NCBI GenBank assembly: GCA_902779165.1 | Contig: CACZAN010000005.1 | Span: forward strand, 1-64,000 | Length of the DNA: 64,000 bases | Reading direction: 5' to 3' | From: an uncultured Bacteroidales bacterium | GTDB taxonomy: Bacteria > Bacteroidota > Bacteroidia > Bacteroidales > Bacteroidaceae | Shown: positions 9,211 through 17,850 of the stretch, piece after piece | How positions within the stretch are numbered: position 1 is the stretch's first letter | Layout of the letters: the number at the start of each line of letters is the position of its first letter | Program-made: the position numbers and the translations under genes | Notes under the pieces: generated by a model | Database searches by the model: none | What the model saw: only the letters and a program-made list of their open reading frames with translations | Told to the model about the DNA's origin: nothing

Positions 9211-10953
9211 TTATTGTGCTATAAATTCTTTTATTTGCTTCTTGAAGTCCTCGTACTGTTCGCTCTTGAACTGACTATAGTTCCACTGCTTGCAGAGGTT
9301 GATGAGCTTGCGGAAGAAGTCGGTGGCCTCGAGGAAGGTGTCGAAGTGGAAGTCGTGCTGGCAGATCTCTGTGACGAGGTTCAGGATTTCCTCCTGACGC
9401 TCCAGCGGAGTGACGGCATCGACCTCATCGAAGGCATCCTGCTGAAGGATGACATAGTCGATAACCTCTGACTTCCAGAATGTCACGTGGTAATCTACAG
9501 GAACACCGTCATCGCCGAGGATATTGATCTGTTCTGCGATTTCCTTACCGCGCTGCATACGGGTCTTCAGGTCCAGCACTTTCGGAATCCAGGTCTCATT
9601 GATGTGCTCCTTGATATATTCTGCGAACTCGGGGTATTCGAGGTACTTGGAGTAGGAGTCGATGGGGTTCACAGCTGGATAGCGTTTCTTATCCGCACGA
9701 TCCTGTTCCAGTCCATAGAAACAGCGGGCCACTTTCTTGGTGCTCTCCGTGACGGGTTCCTTCAGGTTACCGCCTGCAGGCGACACCGTTCCGATGAAAG
9801 TGATGCTGCCCGGCTGACCATTCTTCAGATAGACGTAGCCGGCACGGCCATAGAAGTTAGAAATAAGAGCAGAGAGGTCCATGGGGAATGCATCGGGACC
9901 TGGCAGTTCCTCCATACGGTTCGACATCTCGCGCAGAGCCTGAGCCCAACGGCTGGTGGAGTCTGCCATCAGCAGCACGCGCAGTCCCATGGCACGGTAG
10001 TACTCTGCCATGGTCATTGCGGTATAGACAGAGGCCTCACGGGCAGCCACAGGCATGTTCGACGTGTTGGCAATGATGATGGTACGTTCCATCAGCTTTC
10101 GGCCAGTGTGGGGGTCTATGAGTTCAGGGAACTCGGTGAAGATTTCCACAACCTCGTTAGCGCGCTCACCGCAGGCAGCGATAATCACGATATCGGCCTC
10201 GGCCTGCTTGGAGATAGCGTGCTGCAGCACGGTCTTACCCGTTCCGAAAGGACCGGGAATAAAGCCCGTACCGCCCTCGACGATAGGATTGAAGGTGTCG
10301 ATGGTGCGAACGCCTGTTTCCAGGAGCTTGAAGGGACGGGGCTTCTCGCGATAGTTTGTCATCGCGAACTTCACGGGCCAGTGCTGAATCATGTTCACAT
10401 CGAGGTCACTGCCGTCTTCCAGAGTGAGCGTGGCGATGGTGTCGGTAACCTTGTACTGTCCAGCCTTTGCGATGCTCTTGACAGTAGCAGTGCCTTCCAA
10501 TTGGAAGGGAGCCATAATCTTCAGGGGCTGGCAGTTCTCTTCGACCTTGCCGAGCCATGCACTGGACTCTACCGTGTCGCCGACCTTCACCAGGGGTTCG
10601 AAGTCCCAGAGGCGCTCGCGGTCGAGCGGGTCGGTGTACTGTCCGCGACGGAGGAAGACACCCTCCATCTTGTCGAGGTCGTTCTGCAGACCGTCGTAGT
10701 TCTTGCTGAGCATACCCGGTGCGAGCTGCACTTCAAGCATACGTCCTGTGAATTCGGCTGTCGAACCGACCTTCAGTCCGCGGGTGCTCTCAAAGACCTG
10801 TACGTAGACGTCCTGCTTGATGACCTTAATGACCTCGCTCATCAGGCGGTCGCCACCAGTCTCGATGTAGCAGATCTCACCTTGTTTCACAGGGCCGTCC
10901 ACACGAAGCGTTACCATATTGGCGATAACGCCACTAACTGTTCCTTTTGTCAT
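9211..10953 (-). CDS. atpA: V-type ATPase catalytic subunit A
   Basis: This catalytic subunit has the Walker A loop GPFGTGKT at about residues 234-241 from the chosen start, the non-homologous insert of V-type A subunits before it, and the signature PDAFPMDLSALISNFYGRAG later. The frame is open to 10998, but MTKGTVSGVIANMVTLRVDG at 10953 is the family N-terminus, giving 580 residues and a 16-bp gap after the DUF2764 gene. The operon context makes the role certain; whether it works mainly as pump or synthase cannot be read from sequence. Confidence 0.95.
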   Translation of the reverse strand: MTKGTVSGVIANMVTLRVDGPVKQGEICYIETGGDRLMSEVIKVIKQDVYVQVFESTRGLKVGSTAEFTGRMLEVQLAPGMLSKNYDGLQNDLDKMEGVFLRRGQYTDPLDRERLWDFEPLVKVGDTVESSAWLGKVEENCQPLKIMAPFQLEGTATVKSIAKAGQYKVTDTIATLTLEDGSDLDVNMIQHWPVKFAMTNYREKPRPFKLLETGVRTIDTFNPIVEGGTGFIPGPFGTGKTVLQHAISKQAEADIVIIAACGERANEVVEIFTEFPELIDPHTGRKLMERTIIIANTSNMPVAAREASVYTAMTMAEYYRAMGLRVLLMADSTSRWAQALREMSNRMEELPGPDAFPMDLSALISNFYGRAGYVYLKNGQPGSITFIGTVSPAGGNLKEPVTESTKKVARCFYGLEQDRADKKRYPAVNPIDSYSKYLEYPEFAEYIKEHINETWIPKVLDLKTRMQRGKEIAEQINILGDDGVPVDYHVTFWKSEVIDYVILQQDAFDEVDAVTPLERQEEILNLVTEICQHDFHFDTFLEATDFFRKLINLCKQWNYSQFKSEQYEDFKKQIKEFIAQ

Positions 10954-10969
10954 ATATCTTGCTTTATTG

Positions 10970-11926
10970 TTACTTTCTAATGAATTCTTCCGGTACACGT
11001 GCCTCGCCCCTCAGCTCCTCGATAATCTCGGTGAAGCGTTGGCGACCCTGCTCAGGATCGAGCATGGACCAACGTTCCAGTATCTCGCAACGGACAACGA
11101 AGGCAAAGAGAGCGGTGATATCGAAGGGTTCGAAGAACGTCTTGTCCTCCAGCCACTTCCAGCGCAGGGCATCAATCTGCCGTTCTTTCTCGACGGGATC
11201 TGAAGTTTCGGCCGACAGCATAAGGTCCTTCATGTAGTCCAGTTCCGCGCTGAGTCCGAAGTCAGGCTGTGCAGCCTGCTTCAGGATGGCATCCACCACA
11301 GGACCACTGCCCTGCACGTAGTCGGCCAGCGGCCATTCCTGCTTGCGGGCGATAAGTGCGGTGAGTATGTTCAGGATATTGAAGTTCAGCTCATACCATT
11401 CTGCCATCATGGTATTGGGACTGCGACGTGCGAAGTCATAATAGGCCAGCAATGCTGCGTCGCGCGCGAACCAATTTCTATCCTCTGCATGAGCATCGTA
11501 GTCGCGAACGAAATCTGCCATGAATGCAGGGAAACCTTTGACGGTTCCCTCCATGGAGCGAGCTTCCTCCACAAGGGTCTGCAGCTCTTCGTAGCTGTAG
11601 TTGCCACGATGGTTGAAAGGTTTCTGCTGAGGGATGGACAATTCCTTGCGCACCTCGTCCTTCAGCGGACCGAGGTCTAAATTCACATTGGGCACTACAG
11701 GCAAGGTGTCTTCAATTTCCCCTGAGGTCAACCTCAGCACTCCCTGCAGCAGCGACACCAAGTTCTCACAGTCGAAACGAAGGAAATAGGTCTGCATCAA
11801 CCGGGCATCCTGAGACTCCAGGATGTCGGACAGCTCTTCCTTCATCTCGAGGATGGTACGCTGTGGCCGGGCGTCGCCGAGTTTCACCTCGGGCAGACCT
11901 GCCATTAGACAATAGTAATTTGCCAT
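10970..11926 (-). CDS. DUF2764 protein of the V-ATPase operon (subunit C-like)
   Basis: This 318-residue helical soluble protein begins ANYYCLMAGLPEVKLGD, as in the DUF2764 family found in Bacteroidetes V-ATPase operons. It lies between atpE and atpA, the place held by subunit C in other bacterial V-ATPase operons. No separate subunit C, F or G gene is present, so a subunit C-like role as the central collar is a reasonable inference from position and helical content. No enzyme motif is seen. Confidence 0.85.
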   Translation of the reverse strand: MANYYCLMAGLPEVKLGDARPQRTILEMKEELSDILESQDARLMQTYFLRFDCENLVSLLQGVLRLTSGEIEDTLPVVPNVNLDLGPLKDEVRKELSIPQQKPFNHRGNYSYEELQTLVEEARSMEGTVKGFPAFMADFVRDYDAHAEDRNWFARDAALLAYYDFARRSPNTMMAEWYELNFNILNILTALIARKQEWPLADYVQGSGPVVDAILKQAAQPDFGLSAELDYMKDLMLSAETSDPVEKERQIDALRWKWLEDKTFFEPFDITALFAFVVRCEILERWSMLDPEQGRQRFTEIIEELRGEARVPEEFIRK

Positions 11927-12004
11927 CTACTTGATTTTACGATTTCACGATTTCACGATTTTACAATCTAAATGGTAAAAAAGCGAAATCGTCCGATTGT
12001 CAAA

Positions 12005-12592
12005 TTAAAACAGCATTTCTATCAGTTGAGGACGCAGGAACGCCTTGAAGTAAGACTCCAGTTCGTCTTTGCCGAAGTCCACACGGTAGCTGCCGTCAAC
12101 AGGTTGCACGCTGAAAAGAGCCTTGTGACCATTCACCTTCTCAATCTTTACGCCCTTGTCCAGCAAGGCCTTTGCCTCGCGAGCAAAGTAAGCTTTCAGA
12201 GCCTCGGCGTCCTCCGTGCTGATGACGATTTCGCCCCGCTTGGCCCACTCTGTGGCAAGAGCCACGGTGAAACGACCGAGGAAATCCTTTTCCTCTGTCA
12301 GTGACTTCACACCCTGGGCCACTACCTTGTCTGTGACCACATTGGTGATTTCACTCTTCAAGGCGTTCAGGGCCTGAGCCATGTAGAGCTTCAGCTCACT
12401 CTTGGTGTTCTGATCCAGTTCGGCGGCATCTTTCTTTGCTTTCTGGGAAATAGCCTCTGCCTGATTCTTGGCGTCAGCCACGATTTGTGCGGCCTGCTGC
12501 TTGGCCTCTTCGATGATTTTGGCAGCTTCCTCCTGACCTTTCTCTACGCCTTCGCGACGGATTTTGTCGGTGAGTTCTTGAATCTTTTCCAT
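12005..12592 (-). CDS. atpE: V-type ATPase subunit E
   Basis: This peripheral-stalk subunit of 195 residues has a long charged N-terminal coiled coil (alternating glutamate, lysine and alanine, residues 1-75) and a compact C-terminal domain, as usual for the family. It is the first gene of the ATPase operon. The promoter at 12638-12669 is about 45 bp upstream. The gap to the next gene (78 bp) contains a GATTTCACGATTTTAC short-period repeat. Confidence 0.9.
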   Translation of the reverse strand: MEKIQELTDKIRREGVEKGQEEAAKIIEEAKQQAAQIVADAKNQAEAISQKAKKDAAELDQNTKSELKLYMAQALNALKSEITNVVTDKVVAQGVKSLTEEKDFLGRFTVALATEWAKRGEIVISTEDAEALKAYFAREAKALLDKGVKIEKVNGHKALFSVQPVDGSYRVDFGKDELESYFKAFLRPQLIEMLF

Positions 12593-12637
12593 ATGGATTT
12601 ATGATGTTTTTTGTGTGAATATCTGTATAAACGCGTG

Positions 12638-12669
12638 CAAAAGTAGAAAAAATCGGGCACTTGGCCAAA
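12638..12669 (-). promoter_or_regulatory. Promoter of the V-ATPase operon
   Basis: On the minus strand TTTG (12666-12669) and TACTTTTG (12638-12645) are separated by 20 bp. This matches the Bacteroidetes -33/-7 consensus in both sequence and spacing. It lies 45 bp upstream of atpE. Confidence 0.75.
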
Positions 12670-12720
12670 TCTTTTCACTTCTTTTCAACCATTAAACCGA
12701 AAAAGACAACAATAAATGAT

Positions 12721-13785
12721 TTATGCAGGCGAAAGAGGACGTCTTATGTCTATAATTTTGTGGGCAAGCCAAGTAGAAATCCACAATACCAACGGAGCGC
12801 TCAGTAACCCCGCGATGGCATCGATGACATAGTGAGCCTGGATATAAACGGTGGCACAGCAGAGGAGTGCCCAAAAGGGCAAGAGAAACTTCGTCACCTG
12901 GGGAGCATGACGGCGCGAAAGCATCAACACCAGAGTTGAGATACCAATGTGGGAACTGGGGAATGCAGCCGTGGGACGCTCGCCGGCTTCGTGAGCAGAC
13001 TCCACGAGCTGATAGAAAAGTCCATCGGAATAACCTGGTGAAGGTAGCATCTCTGTATGAGCACTGAAGTAGGTGCCCAAAGCGGGGAAGTTTCCCGCCT
13101 CTATCGCTTCGATTCCTACTGCCTGAAAGTAAAACTGAGGGCCAGTAACAGGCAGGAAGATGTAAATGACATAGTAGAGGAAAAAGGCGATGATAATGGT
13201 AGTGGAAACCAAGTGAAACACAGGGAGCAGTTCCAACGTGGAGCTTCCTTTGGGAGCAGACGTACTCGCCTTCGCTTCCATGATAAAGATGGCGATAGAC
13301 AACACGCCAATCATCGGGAAATAAGACCAATAGCCCAAATTAAACGCTTCGCTCCAGAAGGCCTGCGGCAGCAGGCGAGAAAACTCCAGAGCAGGCTGAC
13401 AGCCAAAGAGCGAGAGTTCAGCCTGAGCAAATAGGTGATCCAGATTCGGGAAGATGCGATTGAACTCATAAGTATCTGGATACCACTTGGCCAACCAGGC
13501 TAACTGGCCAAGGACGCGGAGGAAGGTGGAAAGGTTGAAAAGTTGAAAGGTGGAAACGTTGAAACGTTGAAAGGTGGAAAAGTTTAAACGATTATTCCTT
13601 GAAAGGTACTTTTCAAGCAGGTAACTAAGGACGATAAGGGCAACTGTCAGAGCCAGCCATTCCGCACGCATCAGCAGCATCCCTATCGGATCTACCAATC
13701 GCGGTGCCAACACTGCCATCAACAGCAACGTCAACAGGCAGTACACCACCGCCACCTTCTCTATGGGCAACAATCTAATCTTCAA
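12721..13785 (-). CDS. PAP2-family membrane phosphatase
   Basis: This 354-residue integral membrane protein has about six helices and the C-terminal PAP2 motifs RPTAAFPSSH and AHYVIDAIAG, which hold the catalytic histidines and aspartate. Such enzymes dephosphorylate lipid phosphates or transfer phosphoinositol-type headgroups; the length and motif layout are nearest the inositol-phosphoceramide-synthase-like PAP2 branch. The substrate is not known. A stretch at about residues 75-95 (FSTFQRFNVSTFQLFNLSTF) is encoded by tandem GGTGGAAAGGTTGAAAA-like repeats and looks like an in-frame repeat insertion between the second and third helices. The epimerase gene lies about 100 bp away on the same strand. 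Confidence 0.85.
   Translation of the reverse strand: MKIRLLPIEKVAVVYCLLTLLLMAVLAPRLVDPIGMLLMRAEWLALTVALIVLSYLLEKYLSRNNRLNFSTFQRFNVSTFQLFNLSTFLRVLGQLAWLAKWYPDTYEFNRIFPNLDHLFAQAELSLFGCQPALEFSRLLPQAFWSEAFNLGYWSYFPMIGVLSIAIFIMEAKASTSAPKGSSTLELLPVFHLVSTTIIIAFFLYYVIYIFLPVTGPQFYFQAVGIEAIEAGNFPALGTYFSAHTEMLPSPGYSDGLFYQLVESAHEAGERPTAAFPSSHIGISTLVLMLSRRHAPQVTKFLLPFWALLCCATVYIQAHYVIDAIAGLLSAPLVLWISTWLAHKIIDIRRPLSPA
13515..13590. repeat. Tandem short-period repeat inside the PAP2 gene
   Basis: Units of about 10 bp of the type GGTTGAAA and GGTGGAAA run in frame through the PAP2 gene and code for a repeated STFQxFN pattern. The same unit type occurs outside genes at 15041-15071 and 47743-47770. Confidence 0.75.
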
Positions 13786-13830
13786 CGTTTCCTATATTTC
13801 AATAAGGCCTATGGGCAATTCAATTTTCAA

Positions 13831-13870
13831 CCCCTACTCCCCTCCCCGGGGAGGGGTCGGGGGTGGGCTT
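13831..13870. repeat. REP-like palindrome, single arm
   Basis: The sequence CCCCTCCCCGGGGAGGGGTCGGGGGTGGGC is one arm of the GC-rich repeat family found again at 14501-14614, 52572-52739, 53393-53554 and 54996-55101. It lies in the gap just downstream of the epimerase stop codon. Confidence 0.85.
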
Positions 13871-13880
13871 TTTAACCTTC

Positions 13881-15005
13881 CTACAGCCACCCTTCAGCTT
13901 TATACCAAGCCACACTCTCCTTGACGCCAGCTTCGAGTTTCCACTTCGGATCATAGCCCAGCAGTTTTCGTGCCGGATTGATGTCACAGTTCCAGTTGCG
14001 CTGACTGAGGATGTGGTATTTATCCATATTCAGAGTGGTGAGTTTGCCCATCCATCGGCAAAAGGTTCCATTCACGGTGCAAATCATGCGCAGGAACCAC
14101 AAGGGAGCTTTGATGTGGAGAACAAAACGTACTCCCATCTCAGCCTGCAGCAAGTCGCTGAATGTGCGGCTGTTGTAGCTCTCGCCATCCGAGAGGAAGA
14201 AGGCACGATGCTCTACCTTATTACTATCTCGCTCGCACGCAAGGTAAACAGCCTGCACCACATCGCGCACATAAACGAAGGTGATTTCCTGAGGCTTATA
14301 GCCTACTGCAAAGTCCACATGCTGTTTGATGCTCTGTGCCATCAGGAAGTAGTCACGTTCGCGAGGGCCATAGACACCCGTTGGACGCAGGATGACCCAG
14401 GGCACATCGGCCTGCTCCTGCAGCCAACGCTCGGCGGCCAGCTTGCTCTCGCCATAAGCCGTATTCGGCTGGGGTGTGTCGGTATCAGTAATTTTGGGAT
14501 AAAGACCCACCCCCGACCCCTCCCGTGAGGGAGGGGAGAGGGGCTGGCGCAATGCATCCTCATTCAAGCCGGAGGAAGCCCCTCCCTGACGGGAGGGGTT
14601 TGGGGTGGGTCTTTCCTTGATAGCCCCAAAGATGCTCAGCGAGCTGATGAAAACCAGCCGGCGAGGCATCATCCCCGACTCGCGCAGGGCGGTGACGAGG
14701 TTCTTTGTGCCTTCGGTGTTCGTGCGGAAAAAACCTTCGCGCTTCAGCGACTTCGTGGCGCCAGCTGCGTGGATAACATAATCCCAGCATTCACCATTCA
14801 TCGAGGCTTTCAGTTCCATGAGCTGCTGGATAAGGGTTTCACGAGAACTCAGGTCCAGCTCAGCAAAGTGTGTGCGCGGGTCTGACAGGTACTGTCGGCT
14901 GCTGGAACGGCGAACGCCAGCCCACATGTCGTGGCCGCGCTCCAGCCCTTCGCTTACGATGAAACTTCCGATGAAGCCCGAGGCTCCGGTAACGAGTATT
15001 CGCAT
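13881..15005 (-). CDS. NAD-dependent epimerase/dehydratase with REP insertion
   Basis: This is a short-chain extended reductase. MRILVTGASGFIGSFIV at the N-terminus is the nucleotide-binding GxxGxxG loop, and YGESK is the catalytic YxxxK. The chosen start at 15005 begins four residues inside the open frame and fits the family; a -7 box TACCTTTG lies at 15026-15033. The nearest named function would be a nucleotide-sugar epimerase or 3-beta-hydroxysteroid-type dehydratase; the substrate is unknown. A stretch of about 38 residues just before the YxxxK (RPTPNPSRQGGASSG to PPSREGSGVGL) is encoded by a paired REP-like element inserted in frame, placed between two core elements of the fold. Confidence 0.88.
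   Translation of the reverse strand: MRILVTGASGFIGSFIVSEGLERGHDMWAGVRRSSSRQYLSDPRTHFAELDLSSRETLIQQLMELKASMNGECWDYVIHAAGATKSLKREGFFRTNTEGTKNLVTALRESGMMPRRLVFISSLSIFGAIKERPTPNPSRQGGASSGLNEDALRQPLSPPSREGSGVGLYPKITDTDTPQPNTAYGESKLAAERWLQEQADVPWVILRPTGVYGPRERDYFLMAQSIKQHVDFAVGYKPQEITFVYVRDVVQAVYLACERDSNKVEHRAFFLSDGESYNSRTFSDLLQAEMGVRFVLHIKAPLWFLRMICTVNGTFCRWMGKLTTLNMDKYHILSQRNWNCDINPARKLLGYDPKWKLEAGVKESVAWYKAEGWL
14501..14614. repeat. Paired REP-like element inside the epimerase gene
   Basis: The 114-bp element starts AAAGACCCACCCCC and ends GGGGTGGGTCTTT, so its termini are inverted. Each half contains a palindrome, CCCTCCCGTGAGGGAGGGG on the left and CCCCTCCCTGACGGGAGGGG on the right. Its length is 38 codons, which keeps the epimerase frame open. 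Confidence 0.9.
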
Positions 15006-15025
15006 AGTTTTTGTCAAATTTGGCG

Positions 15026-15033
15026 CAAAGGTA
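15026..15033 (-). promoter_or_regulatory. -7 box of the epimerase gene
   Basis: TACCTTTG on the minus strand lies 21 bp upstream of the chosen ATG and supports that start. A GTTGAAA short-period repeat fills 15041-15071, where the -33 box would lie. Confidence 0.55.
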
Positions 15034-15180
15034 CAAAAAAGTTGAAAGTTGAAAGTTGAAAGTTGAAAGTTTTTTGCCTAAGCACCTTCATTATTACCAT
15101 AAATGATGTAAAAATCGGCCAAAAGTAGCATATTTACTAAATATCTTTAAACTTTAAACCCTAAACTTTAAACTTTTTCG

Positions 15181-15188
15181 TATCTTTG
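15181..15188 (+). promoter_or_regulatory. -7 box of rnr
   Basis: TATCTTTG lies 27 bp before the rnr ATG. The upstream region consists of ACTTTAAACCCTAAACTTTAAAC repeats and shows no clear TTTG at -33. Confidence 0.5.
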
Positions 15189-15214
15189 CACCGAGAACTC
15201 AATACCTTATTACT

Positions 15215-17329
15215 ATGTCTAAAGGAAAAAATCGTGGTGGCAACCGCCATATCCGCAAGCCTCAGCTTGCACAAATGGTCACTGACTACTTCACTCGCCA
15301 CACGGGGGAAGTCGTCGACGTACGTAACCTCTTCCGCACTCTCGGACTGAACACACATCCTGGAAAACTGATGTGCATGGATGTGCTGGACGACCTCGTC
15401 GAGCAGGACTTCCTCATCGAACGCGAGCCGCTGCGCTATGAACGCACAGGACTCCCCACAGAGCGCGAACGCCGACAGAAGGAAGCCGAGGAACGGCGCA
15501 AACTGCTGATGGAGAAGACCTACGTGGGGCGAATCAATGTCCGCAAGGACTTCGCCTTCCTGCTCACCGAGAACCGAGAAGTGGGCGACCTCTTCATCCC
15601 GAAAAATCAGCTGAAAGGCGCACAGACGGGCGACAAGGTGACCGCACGTATCGTCGACTGGCCCGAAGGATCGAAGAATCCCGTTGGCCGAGTCACAGAA
15701 GTGCTGGGACGTTCCGGAGAAAACGAGGTAGAGATGCACGCCATACTCGCCGAGTTCGGACTGCCCTATACCTACCCGAAGAACGTGGAAGAAGCGGCTA
15801 ACCAAATCTCCGATAAGATTACTCCCGCAGACATCGCTGAGCGCGAGGACTTCCGCGACGTGCTGACCTTCACCATAGACCCGCGCGATGCAAAGGACTT
15901 CGACGATGCCCTCAGCTTCCGCGAAATAAAGAGTAGCAAATCCTCCAATAGTAAATTATTCGAGATAGGTGTACACATCGCCGACGTCAGCCACTATGTC
16001 ACCGAAGGCTCCATCATCGATAAGGAAGCAATACGTCGGGGAACCAGCGTTTACCTCGTGGACCGCACGGTTCCCATGCTGCCCGAGCGCCTCTGCAACT
16101 ACATCTGCTCTTTGCGCCCCGATGAGGACAAACTGACCTACAGCGTCATCTTCGAAATGAACGAGAAGGCAGAGGTGAAACGCTGGCACCTGGCCCACAC
16201 CATCATCCGCAGCGACCGCCGCTTCGCCTACGAAGAAGTGCAGGCACTCTTCGAAGCACGAGGAGAGGCCAGCCCGGAGGACACTCCTACCACCCTACCC
16301 GATGGAGAGAAGCCCTGGTTCGACACACTCACAGAAGAACAAAAAGCCTCTCCCTTAGGGAAATTAGAAGGGGCCCTGCTTTGCTTGAACAGACTTGCCA
16401 AACTCCTGCGCGAGCGCCGCTTCCTGAAGGGAGCCGTAGACTTTGAACGGCCAGAAGTGCGCTTCGATATCGATGAGAAAGGCAAGCCACTCGGAACCTA
16501 TATCAAGGTGGCAAAGGATGCCAACAAGCTCATCGAGGAATTCATGCTGCTGGCAAACCGCACCGTAGCAGAGAGTATCGGACGTGTGCCGAAAGGCAAA
16601 AAGGCGAAAGTCCTACCCTACCGCATCCACGAACAACCCGACCAGGACAAACTCGCGAACCTCAGTCAGTTCGTGACCAAGTTCGGCCACAAGCTGAAAT
16701 ATACGGGAACCCCTGCCGAAATCAGCAAGAACCTCAACAAACTCCTGCACGACGTTCACGGCTCCAAGGAGCAGAACCTCGTGGAGATGGTGGCTCTGCG
16801 CGCCATGATGAAAGCTCGGTATTCGATCGTAAACGTGGGGCACTACGGCCTCGCCTTTGACTACTACACCCACTTCACCTCGCCCATCCGCCGCTATCCC
16901 GACCTGATGGTACACCGCCTGCTCAGCCGCTATGCCGAAGGAGGCCGCAGCGCCAATCCAGAGAAGTACGAGGCTCTCTGCGACCTGTCATCGGAGAACG
17001 AACAGACGGCAGCCCTCGCCGAGCGCGCCAGCATCAAATACAAACAGGTGGAATTCATGGCCGACAAAATCGGAAAGATATTCGAGGGCATCATCTCGGG
17101 GGTCACAGAGTTCGGTCTCTACGTGGAGCTCAACGACAGCCACTGCGAGGGCATGATTCCCCTGCGAGACATGGACGATGACTACTACGAGTTCGACGAG
17201 CGCAACTACCAGCTTTGGGGCAAGCGCCACCACCGCCGCTTCACCCTCGGCGACCCCATTCGAGTGCGCGTGGCCAAGGCCAACCTCGACAAGAAGCAGC
17301 TGGACTTCGCGCTGGTAACAGAGAAATAA
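15215..17329 (+). CDS. rnr: Ribonuclease R
   Basis: This 3'-to-5' exoribonuclease degrades structured RNA. The 704 residues contain an N-terminal winged-helix region, cold-shock domains (VGRINVRKDFAFLL, FIPKNQLKGAQTGDKV), the RNB catalytic domain with the metal-binding run DPRDAKDFDDALS at about 226-238, and a C-terminal S1 domain from about 620. A linker of about 30 residues in the RNB domain (EASPEDTPTTLPDGEKP onward) is longer than usual and proline-rich. It is transcribed alone, convergent with the next gene, and the inverted repeat at 17390-17491 may end its transcript. Confidence 0.95.
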   Translation: MSKGKNRGGNRHIRKPQLAQMVTDYFTRHTGEVVDVRNLFRTLGLNTHPGKLMCMDVLDDLVEQDFLIEREPLRYERTGLPTERERRQKEAEERRKLLMEKTYVGRINVRKDFAFLLTENREVGDLFIPKNQLKGAQTGDKVTARIVDWPEGSKNPVGRVTEVLGRSGENEVEMHAILAEFGLPYTYPKNVEEAANQISDKITPADIAEREDFRDVLTFTIDPRDAKDFDDALSFREIKSSKSSNSKLFEIGVHIADVSHYVTEGSIIDKEAIRRGTSVYLVDRTVPMLPERLCNYICSLRPDEDKLTYSVIFEMNEKAEVKRWHLAHTIIRSDRRFAYEEVQALFEARGEASPEDTPTTLPDGEKPWFDTLTEEQKASPLGKLEGALLCLNRLAKLLRERRFLKGAVDFERPEVRFDIDEKGKPLGTYIKVAKDANKLIEEFMLLANRTVAESIGRVPKGKKAKVLPYRIHEQPDQDKLANLSQFVTKFGHKLKYTGTPAEISKNLNKLLHDVHGSKEQNLVEMVALRAMMKARYSIVNVGHYGLAFDYYTHFTSPIRRYPDLMVHRLLSRYAEGGRSANPEKYEALCDLSSENEQTAALAERASIKYKQVEFMADKIGKIFEGIISGVTEFGLYVELNDSHCEGMIPLRDMDDDYYEFDERNYQLWGKRHHRRFTLGDPIRVRVAKANLDKKQLDFALVTEK

Positions 17330-17389
17330 GTATATTTAACTTTCGCAAGTGTAGTTCATTCAACCAACGATTTTAATTATTTTTTCTCG

Positions 17390-17491
17390 AAAATCCACCG
17401 AATCCACCGATTGAGCCTTTGAATTGTCTGCTTAATTTGTCCGTTTAAGATGACTATCGCAAGGGAAAAATCGGTGGATTCGGTGGATTTT
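17390..17491. repeat. Inverted repeat with internal 9-bp direct repeats
   Basis: Arms 17390-17412 and 17469-17491 are exact 23-bp reverse complements around a 56-bp loop. Each arm contains AATCCACCG twice. A T-rich tract follows. It lies between convergent genes, 60 bp after rnr. The one at 49785-49928 has the same design with a different sequence. Confidence 0.85.
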
Positions 17492-17582
17492 TGAAAAAAA
17501 GTTTTTTTGAAAGTATAGGATCTCAAGTTTTGCGAGTATGCAAACAAACCCTATCAAATGCCTAGGGCATTACCTGCGGAAC

Positions 17583-17802
17583 ATGAGTAAGTATAGAGAC
17601 TCGTGCGAGGAACTATAGTTTGTAAGGCGAGGAACTATAGTTTGTCGCACGACGGACTATACTTCCATCTCAGACAACCCTTCGTGAGGACGTGGACATA
17701 TATACGTGAGGCGCTTTATGTATATACGTGAGGCGCCTTACGTATATACGTCCTGACAGCTATCTATATTCGTCCCGACAGCTACCTATATACGCAAGAC
17801 AG
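17583..17802. repeat. 22-bp-period array, ten units
   Basis: Ten consecutive 22-bp units run without gaps from 17583. Neighbouring units form similar groups: two share GCGAGGAACTATAGTTTGT, and later ones share TATATACGTGAGGCGC or TCGTCCCGACAGCT-like segments. Each group has a dyad such as AACTATAGTT or GTATATAC near the unit centre. There are no unique spacers, so it is not a CRISPR array, and no reading frame spans it. The function is unknown. Confidence 0.85.
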
Positions 17803-17826
17803 GAGGGGACTGGCCCCTCCTGTCTT
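17796..17826 (-). terminator. Hairpin terminator
   Basis: A perfect 13-bp stem (AAGACAGGAGGGG and its complement) around a five-base loop lies 25 bp past the stop codon of the secreted protein gene. T-runs on both sides are short, so it may act in both directions. Confidence 0.65.
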
Positions 17827-17850
17827 ATTGAATGGTCGATGTGAATCAAC

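Noticed and set aside
7333-9471. A 712-codon plus-strand frame opposite atpD and atpB
   Set aside because: It is antisense to two well-supported ATPase genes, has no recognisable domain, and arises from the codon bias of the opposite strand.
9487-10980. A 497-codon plus-strand frame opposite atpA
   Set aside because: It is the antisense shadow of the catalytic subunit gene; the composition is rich in His, Val and Leu as expected for such shadows.
16340-16370. Possible REP remnant (CCTCTCCCTTAGGG) in rnr
   Set aside because: Only a short piece is similar and no partner arm is visible; it may be ordinary coding sequence.
17583-17802. CRISPR array
   Set aside because: The 22-bp units follow each other directly without unique spacers, and no cas gene is near.
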